This document shows, in pieces, positions 22,728 to 34,736 of a DNA stretch of 64,000 nt. Numbering within the stretch: the first letter of the stretch is position 1; each line of letters starts with the position of its first letter. The translations under genes and the position numbers were made by a program. The DNA is from Paraphoma chrysanthemicola (lineage: Eukaryota; Ascomycota; Dothideomycetes; Pleosporales; Phaeosphaeriaceae): NCBI GenBank assembly GCA_020744225.1, contig JAGMWG010000010.1, positions 310,001-374,000 of the forward strand, in the 5' to 3' direction. The notes below the pieces were generated by a model, which was given only the letters and a program-made list of their open reading frames with translations, was not told the origin of the DNA and did not search any database.

Positions 22728-24590
22728 TCACTTCAGCCACCCCCAGAGGAAAGATATCAACGCCTTCGCGTTGTCCTCATCCCACAAAGCTCTCTTTGGA
22801 TTCGGAAATACCAGATGTCCTCTTCTTCTTCCAGGAACCACTACCTTAGGTGGCGGTCGATGGATCTGCATAGAAGCATTACGCTTCCATTTCAAGGGGT
22901 TCCATCCTTCTGATTTGATGTGGTACGCAGCCACAAGGAGGAAGAACGCGACAATCTGTGATAATCAGTCGTCGAACGTTAAGTCTCGGGTTGAATACTT
23001 ACTCCAACATAAGAAGCAACGAAATCATGCGTAGAGAACGGCGGGAAGAATGCTCGCCAGTTATTGAACACTATTAGTAGAATGCAGAAGACAAATCCGT
23101 ACCATGCTCGGAACAGCTGCCCATGAGTGCGGTAAGGGTACTGTTTGTCATCCCTATTGAACGCGCTTCGATTCTCTAGGGAAGGGTCGTTGGCTGCCTG
23201 CTTGATTTGATGATAGAATATAATATACGATAGACAAATGACGGTGTAGCATATGAGCTCCGATATGACCGCGTTGTTCGTGATACGGCCTAGTACGACT
23301 GACGGAAAAGGTTTGATCGCAAGGAAAGCAATCAGACCAACGCTCCAGGATACTGTGACAGTTCCCAGAGGAACACCACGGTCAGTCGTTCTTTCGAGAC
23401 GTCGTCGAGTGTTCTGAAACCACACAGGCCATGCTTCTGGAATGCTCGCAAGCGCATGTAGGAGCCGACTAGAATTGTAGAGCGCATTGATGCCAGACGT
23501 CGTGGCAGAGAAGATGAAGAAGCCGTTGAATATGGACGGCCATATTCGAATGTGGTTTCTGACAGCTGCGAGCACGAAGATACTGTTTTGTCCCGCACGA
23601 ATGCTGTTGATCTGAATGTTCACCAGGTTCGGATCGTCGTAAGGAACATTCAGCCCGGCTACAAAGGTCCCAAGTATGTACAATATTGTTATTCGGAGTG
23701 ACAGTTTCTTCGTGGCCAGTTTGATTGTTTCATGCTTTTCCAGATCTCTGTTCTCAGGGGCTGTGATAGCAATAGTCTCAAATCCAACAAACGAGAACAG
23801 CGACGCCACAACAGCTGTCCAGAGGGCAAGGAACTTGCCGCCTTCGCCCGTCAGTACCGCTCCATGATCTGATGTGGGGTGCACTACAAAGCTGCGGGAG
23901 GCGAAGCCCCATGGGGCGTTCCAGGTCCAAAAGTGGTTCTCGTGCGGTACTAACTGGATGGCCGAGACTATCACGTTGAAGACGATCAGTAGAGAGATGA
24001 ACATGATCTTGATGACGCCAAAGAAGTATTCCAGTTGTCCGTATTGCCGCACCGGGAGAAGATTCACGAGACCGATGAGGATCAGGAACAGGAAAACCCA
24101 GACGGCAGGGGAGTAGCTTTCGGTGCTCCATCCTAGCTCTCGTTCTGGGTATCCGACACTCTCCAAGTAGGAAGGATCGAATCGGAATTTCCATAGCTGT
24201 GCAACGGCAAGAATCTCTGCTGCCAGAATGACGACCCAAGCAAACCAGGTGATCCATCCAGTGGCATATCCAACTGCTTCATCAATAAAGCGGCCTGGAA
24301 ACTCGAACAACGGCCCTTGTACTGGAAACAGTGCGGTCATTTCACCCAGACATGCAATGACGGACCACATTACGGACGATGCAAGTACAATAGCAACAAT
24401 AGCAAGACCTGGTCCAGCGACGTATATGATTTTGCCGCTTTGTAGGAAGAGACCAAAGCCAATACAAGCGGAAAAGGCCATCATGTTGACATGCCTCTCC
24501 TCGAGGTCGGCGCTGCCTCTTGTGTAAGCAAATACAAACAGGCATACTGTTCAGAAGATCCTACCTCAATACCGTACGTCTTGAAGACAT
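22728..24590 (-). CDS. Amino acid permease (APC superfamily, fungal YAT-type)
   Basis: Proton-coupled amino acid importer of the plasma membrane by family. Exons are 24590-24565, 24518-23003 and 22955-22728, giving 589 residues. The first exon codes for only nine residues, and splicing gives RGSADLEERHVNMMAFSACIGFGLF, the usual cytoplasmic start and first helix of fungal amino acid permeases. About twelve hydrophobic segments follow. Family landmarks are the GKIIYVAGPG turn, SSVMWSVIACLGEMTALFPVQG, FVGFETIAITAPENRDLEK and the Asn/Ser-rich TSGINALYNSSRLLHALA. The last exon supplies the end of the final helix and a polar tail with WNPLKWKRNAS. Substrate cannot be assigned from sequence alone. 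Confidence 0.93.
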
Positions 24591-25420
24591 TGCAATTGCG
24601 GCCGCCGTCGGTACACTCTGAATGTTGGCGCCAATCGACTTACCTAGGTGGTTTCACCTAGTTAACCAAAGACTTGTGATAAGAGGTGCAATCCAGCGAC
24701 GAGCAAGACATAAGACGGCCAGATGCTCAGCACAGTTCGGCGACCAAAACCCTTGCTGGACTGCTCAAGGCTGTCATGCAGTGCTACAAGCCGAAGACAA
24801 GGCCAGGGCTCAGCTGCGAGAACACCTGCACAACAGTCCTTCATCTCTCATACCCGCTGCAGACATTGGGTCGTCTCTGGTGCTGGTTGGCTATGCTCAA
24901 GTGACCCCTTGGCCACTGCATAAAGCCCCGCATGTGCAGCGGCAACTGCCTAAAACGCTGTGCACTGGCAGTACTCCCATGGCTATCATGGTGGTTGTGC
25001 GCGCAGGGTTGCAATCGCAAAACAGGGATTGATACGAAACACGAATGCGTTGTTCGGTGGTGTGCGACGAGGGCCGAACGGTTGGCTGAAGCCCCGATGT
25101 AAGTGCCAGGGGTTTGGGCGAAAATAGGCTACGCGCGAACACGAAAGAGGTCAAGGACCGTGGGGCTTAATCTACACAAAGGTAAACTCGCAAGCACGAC
25201 CGTTGGGGCGCAGACGAATACCTGATATTGTGTATTTTACGCTAGGAGAGGAAGTGTGCAAGCCTTTGGACCTGGAGGTCGAGGTTGCGCGTGGTAAGGG
25301 AACCTTCCGCATTCTTAGTCCTATAAACATATGGAAAAATTCGATTGACTATATAAGTGCAGGAATTTGATTCTCAGAAAAGGCCTTTGGACTATCGCTC
25401 CATCCAATATAGATGGAATC
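24591..25420. other. Intergenic region, 0.8 kb
   Basis: Promoter of the permease gene and 3' flank of the glucanase gene. Nothing further recognised. Confidence 0.6.
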
Positions 25421-28184
25421 CTAAGCGCCGAAGCTATTGATTCTGAACACATTGATCGTGTCGACGAATGTGCTGTTGTTGTCCACATTGGAGGCAAGAT
25501 CCACTCCATCTCTCGTAATCATCTGCGTGGCACCGACAGTGTTGATGTTATACAGACTAATGTCATAGCTGTTGCGGTCTCCTTCGATGCTCAAAATTCT
25601 TGTCTGACATCTGGCGCCTGCTCCCACAGCGGAGCAAGCAGTGCTGTAATTGTCAAAGAAGCTGTATAGACCGACTCCGTAACCAAGGATGTTGTTGGAA
25701 CGAACGATACGAAGTCCCCACCCAGACGCGGCATTGACGGAGCTGTTGGAAGAAGGAGTGAAGACTGGGTCGGAAAGAGCGCGGTCTTCGGGGAATGGGA
25801 TAGTAGCATCGGGGTTAGGTTGGTAGTAGGCCGTTTCGGTCTGGATTTGGCCCATGAAGACATCACGAGTATCGACGAATTGATACTCGTACTTCACATG
25901 ATGTTCAACCGCCGTGCCATACCTGGTGTTGTCAGTGATTGTCGTAGGGATTCGGAAAGGTTTGCCTTACAACCACAACCTGCCACGGTGGCTCTCGATA
26001 TGCAATCCTCTACCAGCGTAAATGGTAATTTGCGTGTTGTTGTTCCGGGCATCACTACAGATGGTGAAGATAGACGTTAGCGTACGGCTTCACGTGCGGT
26101 ATGTACTGCAACACTTACTCGAGATCGTGATCAGCAATCCACAGCCAGTTATTCTCCATGTAGAGACCAGTCGCGAACTTCGTAATGTGGAAGGACATGT
26201 ACGCGGCGATGCACTCTTGCACAAGGTTTGCTTCGGTGATCTCGACGTCAGGTGTCTTCTCGCATTGCTCCGTTTGCAAATTAGAGCCCGCAAAGCCACC
26301 AACGCGAGTATGGACATCCCATAGACCAGATGGCTCACCGCTGTAGGTGCCAAGATTGTACTCCAGCAGAATCGCGCCCTTCTGTTGACCCTTTGTGCTG
26401 AAGAACAGATCCGACAGCTCCACAGTGCCTTGTTCACCGGGCTGCGCGACTCGGACAACGACTTTGGGAGCGCTCATGTCATTGAAGTACTCTCCAGCCG
26501 ATAGTATGACGGTTGCAAGCGCCTCTCCAACAAGCTTGGACCCGGGAGGAACGTAGATTGTTCCAGTGACTTTGTAGTAGCCTGCATCGATGAATAGGAT
26601 CTTGCCTTCTTTCTTTGCCCGAAGAATAGCAGCATTCAGAGCCTTGGTATCATCCGTCTCGCCGTCTCCGGCGGCCCCAAGGTCACGAGCACTGAGGAAC
26701 TGTGAAAGTGGAACGGAGCCATACTGTGGTTTCGACCTTGTATAGTACTTTCCCGAGGCGTCAAGAAGCGTAGCAGGTCGCTTGCTGGGAGCAATAGGGC
26801 CCCTCGCCTCGATGGGACCGTTGGGAAGGTAGCGATGACCATCTGCCCACGCCGCAATGACAGATGGGCCAGCGGAACCTTGCAAATAAGGCCCATTGGG
26901 TCCGAGAACTGTCACCCCGACGTTGCTCAGCTTAACGTTCTCTAAATAGAGGCTGCCGGCACCTGCGGGCTCCGAGTTGTTGGTCCTCGAAGTGGTGATG
27001 CCGATTGGGGTGTTGCTGATCTCAGAATCAAGGAGGGTGATCGATCCAACGTTGACAGCAGAAGGGCCACCAGCCGAAAGGTTCAATCCGACACGGCAAT
27101 TGTTGATTTTGATACCCGTGTATGTCCATCCCCAATCCCATAGCTGATTGATAGCAGTGTTGACGTTGTTGAAAGTCAGATTGCGGGTCGTAAATTGTTG
27201 GTTACCAACGTTGAAGCCATTGTTGCCGCCGTTGAACACAAGGTCTGTCATGAAACCACCCGATCCTTCTTCAATAAAAAGACCTTGGTGCTGCGTTCCG
27301 TTCGCGGCATTCATGTTGAAAATTACGTTCTGCAGCGACGTAGTTTGCGCGGTTGGCCAGTGTATTCCGGTAGCGGACACGTTAGCAGGAATCTTGGTCA
27401 TATCGAGGACTATATTCCGGATCTGTCTGAAGAACGTGTTGGTAGGCCCATATCCTGTGCGACCAACACGGGGACCGGCTCCTTGGTAGGGTGAGGCATC
27501 AATGAGGCCAAGTCCTCCTGTACTGCTGAAGTTCGCAGCAGCCTGAATGACAGGCACGCAATTAGGGTTGCCGATGATCTATCGGTGTCAGCGGAAATTT
27601 TTGTCAGAGGAGTTGAGCAATGAGGCGAACCTGAGTGTAGTAGTAGTCAATGATGCTAGAGGATATTACATATGTGCCGCCTGGGAAATACACAAGAGCC
27701 GGTGTGTTGGTCGAAGACTCGCAGTAACCTGGCGTGCAGCGATTACCCTCAGTAATGGCTTGCTGAATTGCCGCAGTATCGTCAGTTACACCGTCTCCTA
27801 TGTTGCAAAACAAGGATTAGTAATGCTCTCAAAACATCTTGTACCGCCTGGCTTACCTTTCGCGCCAAAGTCTTTGACATTTCTCCAAACCTGGTATGAC
27901 TCTGGGTTTGTATTAAAGGACGCGAGGCCCTGATGTTTGATATTCTCCAGCCAGTAGGGAGCGCAGTTTGGTGTGCTAGTTGGGCCAGGCTTGATCGATG
28001 TATTGTTACCAAGCTTGGTAGGATATGGTACGCCCGCGACACTGTGACCATAACCCGGGGGACGTGTGGCGCTAGGTCTCGCTACATGGTCATTGTCTCT
28101 CGCATATCTATAACCGCCATCGTAGCGAGCGTTGAGCGCAAATGCGCAAGTCGATAGCCCCAAAATTATCGAAGAACCCAACAT
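25421..28184 (-). CDS. Glycoside hydrolase family 55 exo-beta-1,3-glucanase
   Basis: Secreted enzyme cleaving beta-1,3-glucan, acting on cell walls or external glucans. Exons are 28184-27857, 27797-27631, 27578-26119, 26054-25971 and 25922-25421, giving 846 residues. The start at 28184 gives a signal peptide (LGSSIILGLSTCAFA); an upstream in-frame ATG at 28271 would bury it. The two pectate-lyase-like beta-helix halves each open with the expected motif: KDFGAKGDGVTDDTAAIQ and ARDLGAAGDGETDDTKAL. Other family blocks are ALVYFPGGTYVISS, QLWDWGWTYTGIKI and GLYMENNWLWIADHDL. Exon 4 (84 nt) codes for NNNTQITIYAGRGLHIES, which only appears after splicing. Several N-glycosylation sites are visible. 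Confidence 0.95.
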
Positions 28185-30834
28185 ATTGCAGGTGTCTTCG
28201 CAAGAACGAAATAAATGAGTGACTTGGGTTGGGAATAAGAGAAAGAAAGCGGAGGGGTGTGACCAAGTCACTGGAAGACTCGAAAGTTAAATTAGAGTCA
28301 ACCCTTGACCATCTACCCGTGCCCAGGATGCGCATTGAGTGCTGACAGGACGGTTGAGGGCCACCCTCTCAGAACGACGATCATATGTGGACGGGCAGAG
28401 GACGATCAATCACATCTCACGCGTTGGCGAATCAGACCACGAGCAGCTTATGAACGGTCAGCTTAGAATTCATTGCGTGGCTTGCAGATTCGCATGGTTG
28501 CTTGTCCGTTTGTGAGGTTCTGAAACATCACCCTCCATCATCAATGAATTTGGTTGGTGGACTAGCCTTGTGGGTGGATGCGAAGCCAGTAAAGGCGACG
28601 CGAAATACGATGCTGTGTAACTATCGAGAATGACAGCGTGAGCGGGCCACGCGGCAGCTCAGGAGCCATAGCTCTAACCTCATGTGAACATGCCACAGGC
28701 AGCAGACCCAAACTCGAATACTGCGCTCTGGATGCGCGGGTCCTTCCCATGCGCCACGATGTTTACTGATCCTGAAGATGACGCCAAACTTTTGATGGAA
28801 TGGAGATGGGCAAGGGTGGTCAGGGGTTGGCGGGAACGATTTCTTTGGGCCGGGACCCAACCGCTTTGGGAAGTCATGATCTCCAATCCTTAGTCGTCTA
28901 TACCGGCAAACCAGCCGCAGCGCAGTGCATGTTCGTGGTCATTTGATGCCAGATTTGTCGTCCGCGTGGCATCGGCTGCGCCATTGCATGACCTCCGGGC
29001 TGGACGTTGCGCGATGTCGACCGCCCCTCATGCCGATAGGGCTGATCTCTTGTAGCAGACTTGGCGGCTCAGCTGCAGCACACTTTGCACACGAAATCTT
29101 CGTTATCGGCCCTTGACCGGATAGACGGGTGTGAAAGGTATTGACCAAGCTCATAGACCGTTATGCTTAATTTGAAGCTAAAGTTGATGCTCGCACCCGC
29201 TGATAACTGCGTTAATAATAGTCAAATACATTGCGGCTTGAAGATATTATCTGCAAGTAGTTACACTTTCTAAGCTCTCTCTTTCTCTCCTCTACAAAAC
29301 TAAAAGAGCGGTCGGCATTAAGTATGGTTAATGGCATCCAATCACCGGACGATCAACCTGCATCGGGCCGCCTTATCACAGGCTTTCGAAGTGAAACACA
29401 ACCCCCGAAACAAGTACTCCTGGATCAAATAGTTGCAACAGCTCCTTGTAATCGAGTGGAGCCAAAGTCATCTTCGCAGCCAGGCACGTTTTTTATCTAG
29501 AAACCTGGAGCGTCTGGAACAAAGAATCAGTGGCCGTGTCTGCTTTGAATGTCTCGGATACTGCAGTATTGATAATGGCTAGACAGTTTAAGACCTTGCA
29601 GAGTAGATTACATTGCATATCAGGAATCAGAGGCATCCCTGGCAGACGCTATTGCCAACAAAGAGTCTCAGTCTGTAAGAACATTTGACGAATGGCATGT
29701 GGTTGTAACACGCAGGAAAATTCACTTGATGGCCTCCAGGATCCTTATTCGTCTCCTGCTTGTAAAGCGGCTGGAGAGGATAAGCGCTCACCAAGCAATG
29801 GGACATAGTGTCGTTGCACGAACGGCCAAGAGCAATCTCTTGTGAGTTGAATGGGTTGCTGTAGCGAGATACCAGACACCGAAACAATAAGTGGATGTTG
29901 CACTCAGTACAGAAATCTGCAACTTTCCTCTCGAAACGGGCAGCCAAGCTTTACGATTATGCTGCCACAGCTGCAACACCAAAGAGGACTTCAAGGATGG
30001 AGGAAGTTCACCCGACTCCTGGACCATATTATTGACTATATGCATTCGCGACCCAATCCTGGCCTCTTTAGTCACGTCACGCGACGAACGTCTCGAGAAT
30101 TTTCGATCTCGGAGTGCTCAAGTCTTGCCATTGACAACACTCAAATGCGTGCTCGCACGAGCGAGAAAGAGCTAATACTGTTGGGCTATCTACTCCGGCC
30201 ATTGAACATCCTGCGATCGTCTGGAGGGTTTCTGGCTAAAACATCATATGTCGTAAAAAGTGATATTGGGATATGCCCAAGTCTTTCTCAATACCTATGA
30301 CTTAATCAATGCGGTAGTTTGGAGATATGCAATGTTTTGTAGAGATCACTTCAGAGATGTAGACGTGCACAAGAACCTCGATACTACCTAGTTTAAAGGA
30401 TTATATATTTTAGCACCTTAGCTATATGCTTATCTAGCAATGGCAGCATAAAGATTCTTACGATTTCTGTTCCCTCGGTTTCGTCACATCAAACTCTCAA
30501 CGATGCATGGCATAGTATCAGATTTATTTATTGATATGCATGAGACCCAGTCCTCAAAGCGAAAGCACATTCTCGGCACGTGCATACAACCTGCCAAGAA
30601 GATAATGTCGTCAGAGTCGCCGCAGACAATGGTGGATAGCAAGTCTCCACGTGACCGAGAAACTATGCTGTAGCATATAAATATCGAACCTTACCAAGGA
30701 TCAATAATTCCATACCTTCACCACGCTACAGCTCAACTTGACCGCTTGGTCGCCTCTCATATAGTTTCTAACCTGCGCAACCCCGAATACGTGGCTCATT
30801 CTTGAGGGCAAAACCTCGAGGAGCTCTGTCCAAC
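28185..30834. other. Gene-poor region, 2.65 kb
   Basis: No gene I can support. The part from about 29.15 to 30.75 kb is more AT-rich than its surroundings, with TATATATTTTAG-like stretches near 30.4 kb. Minus-strand reading frames between 29.6 and 30.2 kb are short and interrupted; they may be remnants of a decayed gene but carry no recognisable motif. Confidence 0.55.
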
Positions 30835-31732
30835 ATGCCAGTCACATTGGTGCCTTACAAGCGTAGGCCGCGCGACCACAAGATCTCTGCTGCTCCAGCT
30901 TCATCGCGGACACTAATAGTGACTTGGACTTCCCAGCCATCGAAGGCGGCGACGCGACCAAGAAAGCTCAGGGAGACGTATCGCGATCGATCAAGCAATG
31001 GACTGAAGAGGTGAAGCGTTGCAAACATATTTCCGAACACCTTACCCAGCCCTTCCCGATCCAAAAGCTGCCGCTCGAGCTTCGGAGGATGATTTACTGG
31101 TATGTTTTCAGCGCGGAGTCTTACCAGTCCAAGTTCTGGCAGATGCCCTCCGATCATTGGAGGCGATATCCTTTTGACCTTCCGCCAGTCTGCTGGACCA
31201 CGGAGAGAATGTACTGGGAGACAACTCCGGTGTTTGTTGACGTGATCCATAGCCGATTCACAGATCACACTGGCCTTGAGGAGTTCGTCAAGATCGTCGA
31301 GAGCATCCCGAACGAGATCGGTTTCCAGACTGTCAAGAGGCGCCATCCTGAGACTACCGATGAGCTTGCTTATCCAAGACTTTCTATGGGGCATCTTGGA
31401 TGGCGGAGTCCAGGACTGTAGCAAGTGGAGCTAGATTCTCCTTGGTATCGTTCGGAGGACTCGATCAAAGAAGTGAACCGGCTATGTGTAGACCAGGATT
31501 TTAAGGAACTCATTCTGTGTAAGTCTAAACTCGACAGATGTACTGATATAGAAGTTGCTGACCTCCAACAGCTGAGCGTTTATCCAAAGTCGTCATCAAG
31601 CGCAGAAGGTTTCGGGGTCGTAACAGCTTCACTCCTACCGATCTGCAATGCCGTCTTCGGAATCTGGCCGCCTGGATCACAGAGCAACGCAAGATAATGC
31701 AGAAGGAGCCCTTGCTGCTTGAATGGGTGTGA
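30835..31732 (+). pseudogene. F-box-like protein gene with an in-frame stop
   Basis: Proposed exons are 30835-30862, 30937-31518 and 31572-31732; the joined frame totals 257 codons. Intron 1 has a weak GTAGGC donor but a CACTAAT branch site; intron 2 has a perfect GTAAGT donor and a GCTGAC branch. The segment PFPIQKLPLELRRMIYWYVF resembles the start of fungal F-box/2EXR-like proteins, which often continue with CWTTERMYWETTPVF. The frame is broken by TAG at 31419-31421 (codon 171), after which it continues as QVELDSPWYRSEDSIKEVNRL and, after intron 2, SERLSKVVIKRRRFRGRN to a TGA. Either the gene is inactivated by one C-to-T change, or it makes a 170-residue protein, or a non-canonical intron removes the stop. 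Confidence 0.6.
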
Positions 31733-32273
31733 GTTTAGTGGGAAGACATCCGAGACCATCTGGACAGGGCATCGACTTCAATTGAGTAGGCGATGACGGG
31801 ATGGAAGGACCAAGAGAGGAGAGCGCATGGAGGACGGATAATGGCAAGTAGCGATTGTGGAGCGAATCTATCGATCCTCAGCGCAATACGAGACATATCA
31901 AGACTAGATTGCTCGCGAAAGATGAACCAATAAATTCATCGAAGAGCAACATGCGGTACTCAAACGTTGCTCACTTCTGAACAACCCAACCTAATGTGCA
32001 AACAAGCTGTTATTAATGCAATGACTGACAATACGAATCCGTTATTCCGTGACTACTTTGACCGTGAACGACTATGAATCACCCTCGTGGCCGTCCCTCG
32101 TAGTGAAATGAAAGTCCTCGCACGTGCATGTCGGCCCTCGTCCATCCAAACCTCCGACCTCGTCCCCAAAATTTCCCAAAACATCCATCCACAGCACAAC
32201 GTCATCTTCGACATCCACCACCAATACCTCCACCTCAAAACCACTTTCCCCAAACTATACACATCTCTTCGAC
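31733..32273. other. Intergenic region upstream of TOM5
   Basis: Carries the TOM5 promoter; C-rich on the plus strand from about 32.1 kb to the start codon. No other feature seen. Confidence 0.6.
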
Positions 32274-32540
32274 ATGTTCGGCGGTCCGTCTCTCCAACCC
32301 TCTGTTCCTGCAAACGGGCGCGCACACGACTAACACAACACAGCACCACCCCAGCCCTCGAAGCGCGAGCTCGAAATCGCCGAGGCGCAGACATTGGCGG
32401 ACATTAAGTGGACAGCTGCGAGTGCGGTTGTGCTTTACTTTTGTACGTCCGATCACTCCAGGACTGCGACCAGTAAAGAGTCGATTGCTAACTATTCGCC
32501 AGCGCCACATCTCGTCGAGTACGTTTCGAAGCTCTTCTAG
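32274..32540 (+). CDS. tom5: Mitochondrial import receptor subunit TOM5
   Basis: Small tail-anchored subunit of the TOM complex in the outer mitochondrial membrane. It is too short to show up as one ORF: exons are 32274-32283, 32344-32442 and 32503-32540, giving 48 residues. The first exon is 10 nt (MFG plus one base); intron 1 has a GTCCGT donor and GACTAAC branch, intron 2 a GTACGT donor and GCTAAC branch. The product starts MFGAPPQPSKRELEIAEAQ, an acidic cytosolic arm as in fungal Tom5, and ends with the membrane helix (WTAASAVVLYFSPHLVEYVSKLF). The -SPhlveYvskLF end is characteristic. It converges with the NUP57 gene. Confidence 0.87.
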
Positions 32541-32915
32541 AATAGACGATATACATACGATCTGAGCAGCCACAATTTCCGTACGAGCGCTCTTGAATAG
32601 AACGAGGATATGAGGCTGTGATGATAGATTAGAAATCGCATAGAGAAGCGGGAGTTGCATGTAAGACTATCTCAGGTCGTATGCGAGCAGGCCATGTCAC
32701 AATATCTGGAAGAGGATACAAAGTGTCGCTCGGCATGAGGCGCTGGTGGTACTATATGTCACAAGTACGCCATGTATAAATGCAGCATAGATGATGTATG
32801 GTAGAATCAAGTCGAATACAATTGCGACGCTTGTCGCTGGTATCCTGCAATGCCAAACTTTTTCGCCAATGAAATGTTTCCAAATAATCTATAATTGTAC
32901 AAGTCAGGATATCGC
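32541..32915. other. Intergenic region between converging TOM5 and NUP57
   Basis: Shared 3' flank of 375 bases; no further feature seen. Confidence 0.6.
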
Positions 32916-34336
32916 TCATCGCTTTGTAGGCCGCGACTGCTGCTCCGTCTCCCATGCATTATATTCCTCTTTGGTATCGTCAACCCACTTCTTGAGGTGC
33001 TCGAGCTGCCTGTCGTAGTCTTTGAGGAGCTGTGGCAAGACGTTAGTATTCGGTTGTTGCAAGTGCGAACAGGTAAAACATACCTTCTCTAGAGCTTTTT
33101 GGTCGTCCTCTGACAGTAGCTCGCCGTTCTGCTGGCTCTCTAGAGTCTTGCCCACCTTCTCTGTCTCCTCCTGCAGTATTCGTGCCCTCTCACGCACTCC
33201 AGACATGCGCGCCCAAATCTCTTCCTGTCGTCCTCCAAGTACGGGATCGAACGTCTTCTTCTCCAACTCGATCAGCTTCTTCTTCAGCTCTTCTTCCTGT
33301 GGATCCATCACATAGCCTCGGTTCCTCAGTATCTGCACCTTTGTCGCGAGGGCAAGGGTTCGCTGGGTGAAGACGATGTGCTTCCGCTTTGCTTCGGTGA
33401 TGCGCGACGCTACATTCAGCTCGTGGGTATCTTTCAACACCGTTAGACTGTTATTGATCTCGTGCAGACGTGTTCGTAACGCGGTGACGGCTTGGGCCTG
33501 TTGGCGAATGCGCTCGGCCACTTGTTCGAAGCCGCGCGCAAGTACCGGGATCGCTCCTGGACTGGGCTTGTTCGACAGTGCTTCCTCCCATTTCCTCTCA
33601 TCCTCGCCTGGCGAGGGGCCATAGAAGGGCGCCTCTTCAGGCTTGACCGCATTATAGAAGTAGTGTTGGAAGACGCAATTGGGGTTCATGGGATCCCATT
33701 TATCGTTCAGAACGCGTATTTGCTCGACTACGGATTTCTCCCCTAGACATTGTTAGCTTGATCGTGGTAGGGGAACGGGTGTCGCATACTAGCACCAGTA
33801 ACAGATGCACCAGCATAGGGTTGCGCCGATGACTGTCGCAGTTGAGGAAGCCCGTCGCGCTGTTGCTGAATGCTCTGCGCCTGAGATTGGTTCAGCGGCG
33901 GTGCTGGCTGCAAGGATGCGCCGAACAGGCTGTTGTTGAAAGGCTGCTGCTGTTGCTGCTGAGGTTGCTGCTGCTGCTGTTGGGGCTGACCCCATAGGCT
34001 CGAACCTGCATTCTGCTGTTGCTGTTGCTGCTGCTGTTGAGGCTGGCCGAAGAGGCTGGAACCGGCGTTCTGCTGCTGCTGCTGCTGCTGCTGTTGCGGT
34101 TGTCCAAAGAGACTGGAGCCCGTGTTCTGTTGCTGCGGTTGTCCGAACAAACTGGTTCCTCCAGTATTTTGTTGCTGGGTCGAGCCAAAAAGGCTTGGTT
34201 GCGAGGCGTTTGCTTGCGGTTGTTGCTGTTGCGACTGTCCGAACAGGCCTCCAGCCGGTGCGGTAGTGCTGCCAAAAAGGGTGCCCGTCTTCTTCTCGCC
34301 GCCGCCGCCGCCGAGATTCCCAAAGCTGAAAGACAT
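32916..34336 (-). CDS. nup57: FG nucleoporin NUP57/NUP54
   Basis: Central-channel nucleoporin of the Nsp1-Nup57-Nup49 subcomplex, which forms the permeability barrier of the nuclear pore. Exons are 34336-33790, 33742-33084 and 33029-32916, giving 439 residues. Residues 1-145 are a GLFG/SLFG repeat domain with repeated SLFGQPQQQ units separated by long glutamine runs. Then follow EKSVVEQIRVLNDKWDPMNPNCVFQHYFYN, the conserved Nup54/Nup57 block, and an alpha-helical coiled-coil region to the end (ARGFEQVAERIRQQAQAV, LATKVQILRNRGY, LKDYDRQLEHLKKWV). The antisense strand of the Gln repeats gives a spurious long leucine ORF. It shares a 400-base divergent promoter with the complex I gene. Confidence 0.95.
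33890..34250 (-). repeat. nup57: Poly-glutamine / GLFG coding repeats of NUP57
   Basis: Imperfect tandem units of SLFGQPQQQ with CAG/CAA tracts; two neighbouring copies around 33990-34110 are nearly identical, pointing to recent slippage or unequal exchange. Confidence 0.85.
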
Positions 34337-34736
34337 GATTGTGAGTCGGCTGGAGGTGTGCGACCGTTGTGGGACTGGATAGGAGGTAGCGATGGAAGTC
34401 TCAGTGAAGGTAGATGGGAGCTTCGATTATTTGTTGACGGACGCGCTATGGACGCGATTTGAGCAGTCGGAGAGCGAAGTAGCGACAGACAGGTTGTAAA
34501 GCTTAGTTCATAATCTTGGGACAGAAGATAGGCCTTGCAAGTTTGCGCAACTGGCTAAGGCGTTGTTGCAGAAGTGAACAAGCGCGTCAAGGCTTCTTTG
34601 ACGGTGCACTCTCAAAGGTACCCGCTGAGCACGGGCCCTATCGCGGACAAGCCAAGGCCGACGACGTCCATGTCTCCAACTGACTTCCGAACAACTTCAA
34701 AAGCACGCCGCCCGCCATTGGCACTCCGTCCTCACC
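34337..34736. promoter_or_regulatory. Divergent promoter NUP57 / complex I subunit
   Basis: Only 400 bases separate the two start codons, so both promoters must lie here. No clear TATA element; specific sites cannot be named. Confidence 0.6.

Noticed and set aside
22728..28184. Secondary-metabolite or nutrient-use gene cluster (permease plus glucanase)
   Set aside because: No backbone synthase, no cluster regulator, and neighbours are housekeeping genes; two transport/hydrolase genes side by side are not enough.
28185..30834. Transposon insertion
   Set aside because: No terminal repeats, target duplication or transposase/reverse transcriptase motif could be found by eye.
31419..31421. Programmed stop-codon readthrough in the F-box-like gene
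   Set aside because: The context after TAG does not match known readthrough signals (neither the UGA-CUA type nor CARYYA); a mutation or unusual splicing is simpler.
34019..34462. Plus-strand ORF rich in leucine opposite NUP57
   Set aside because: It is the antisense reading of CAG/CAA glutamine repeats; the minus strand gives a full nucleoporin.
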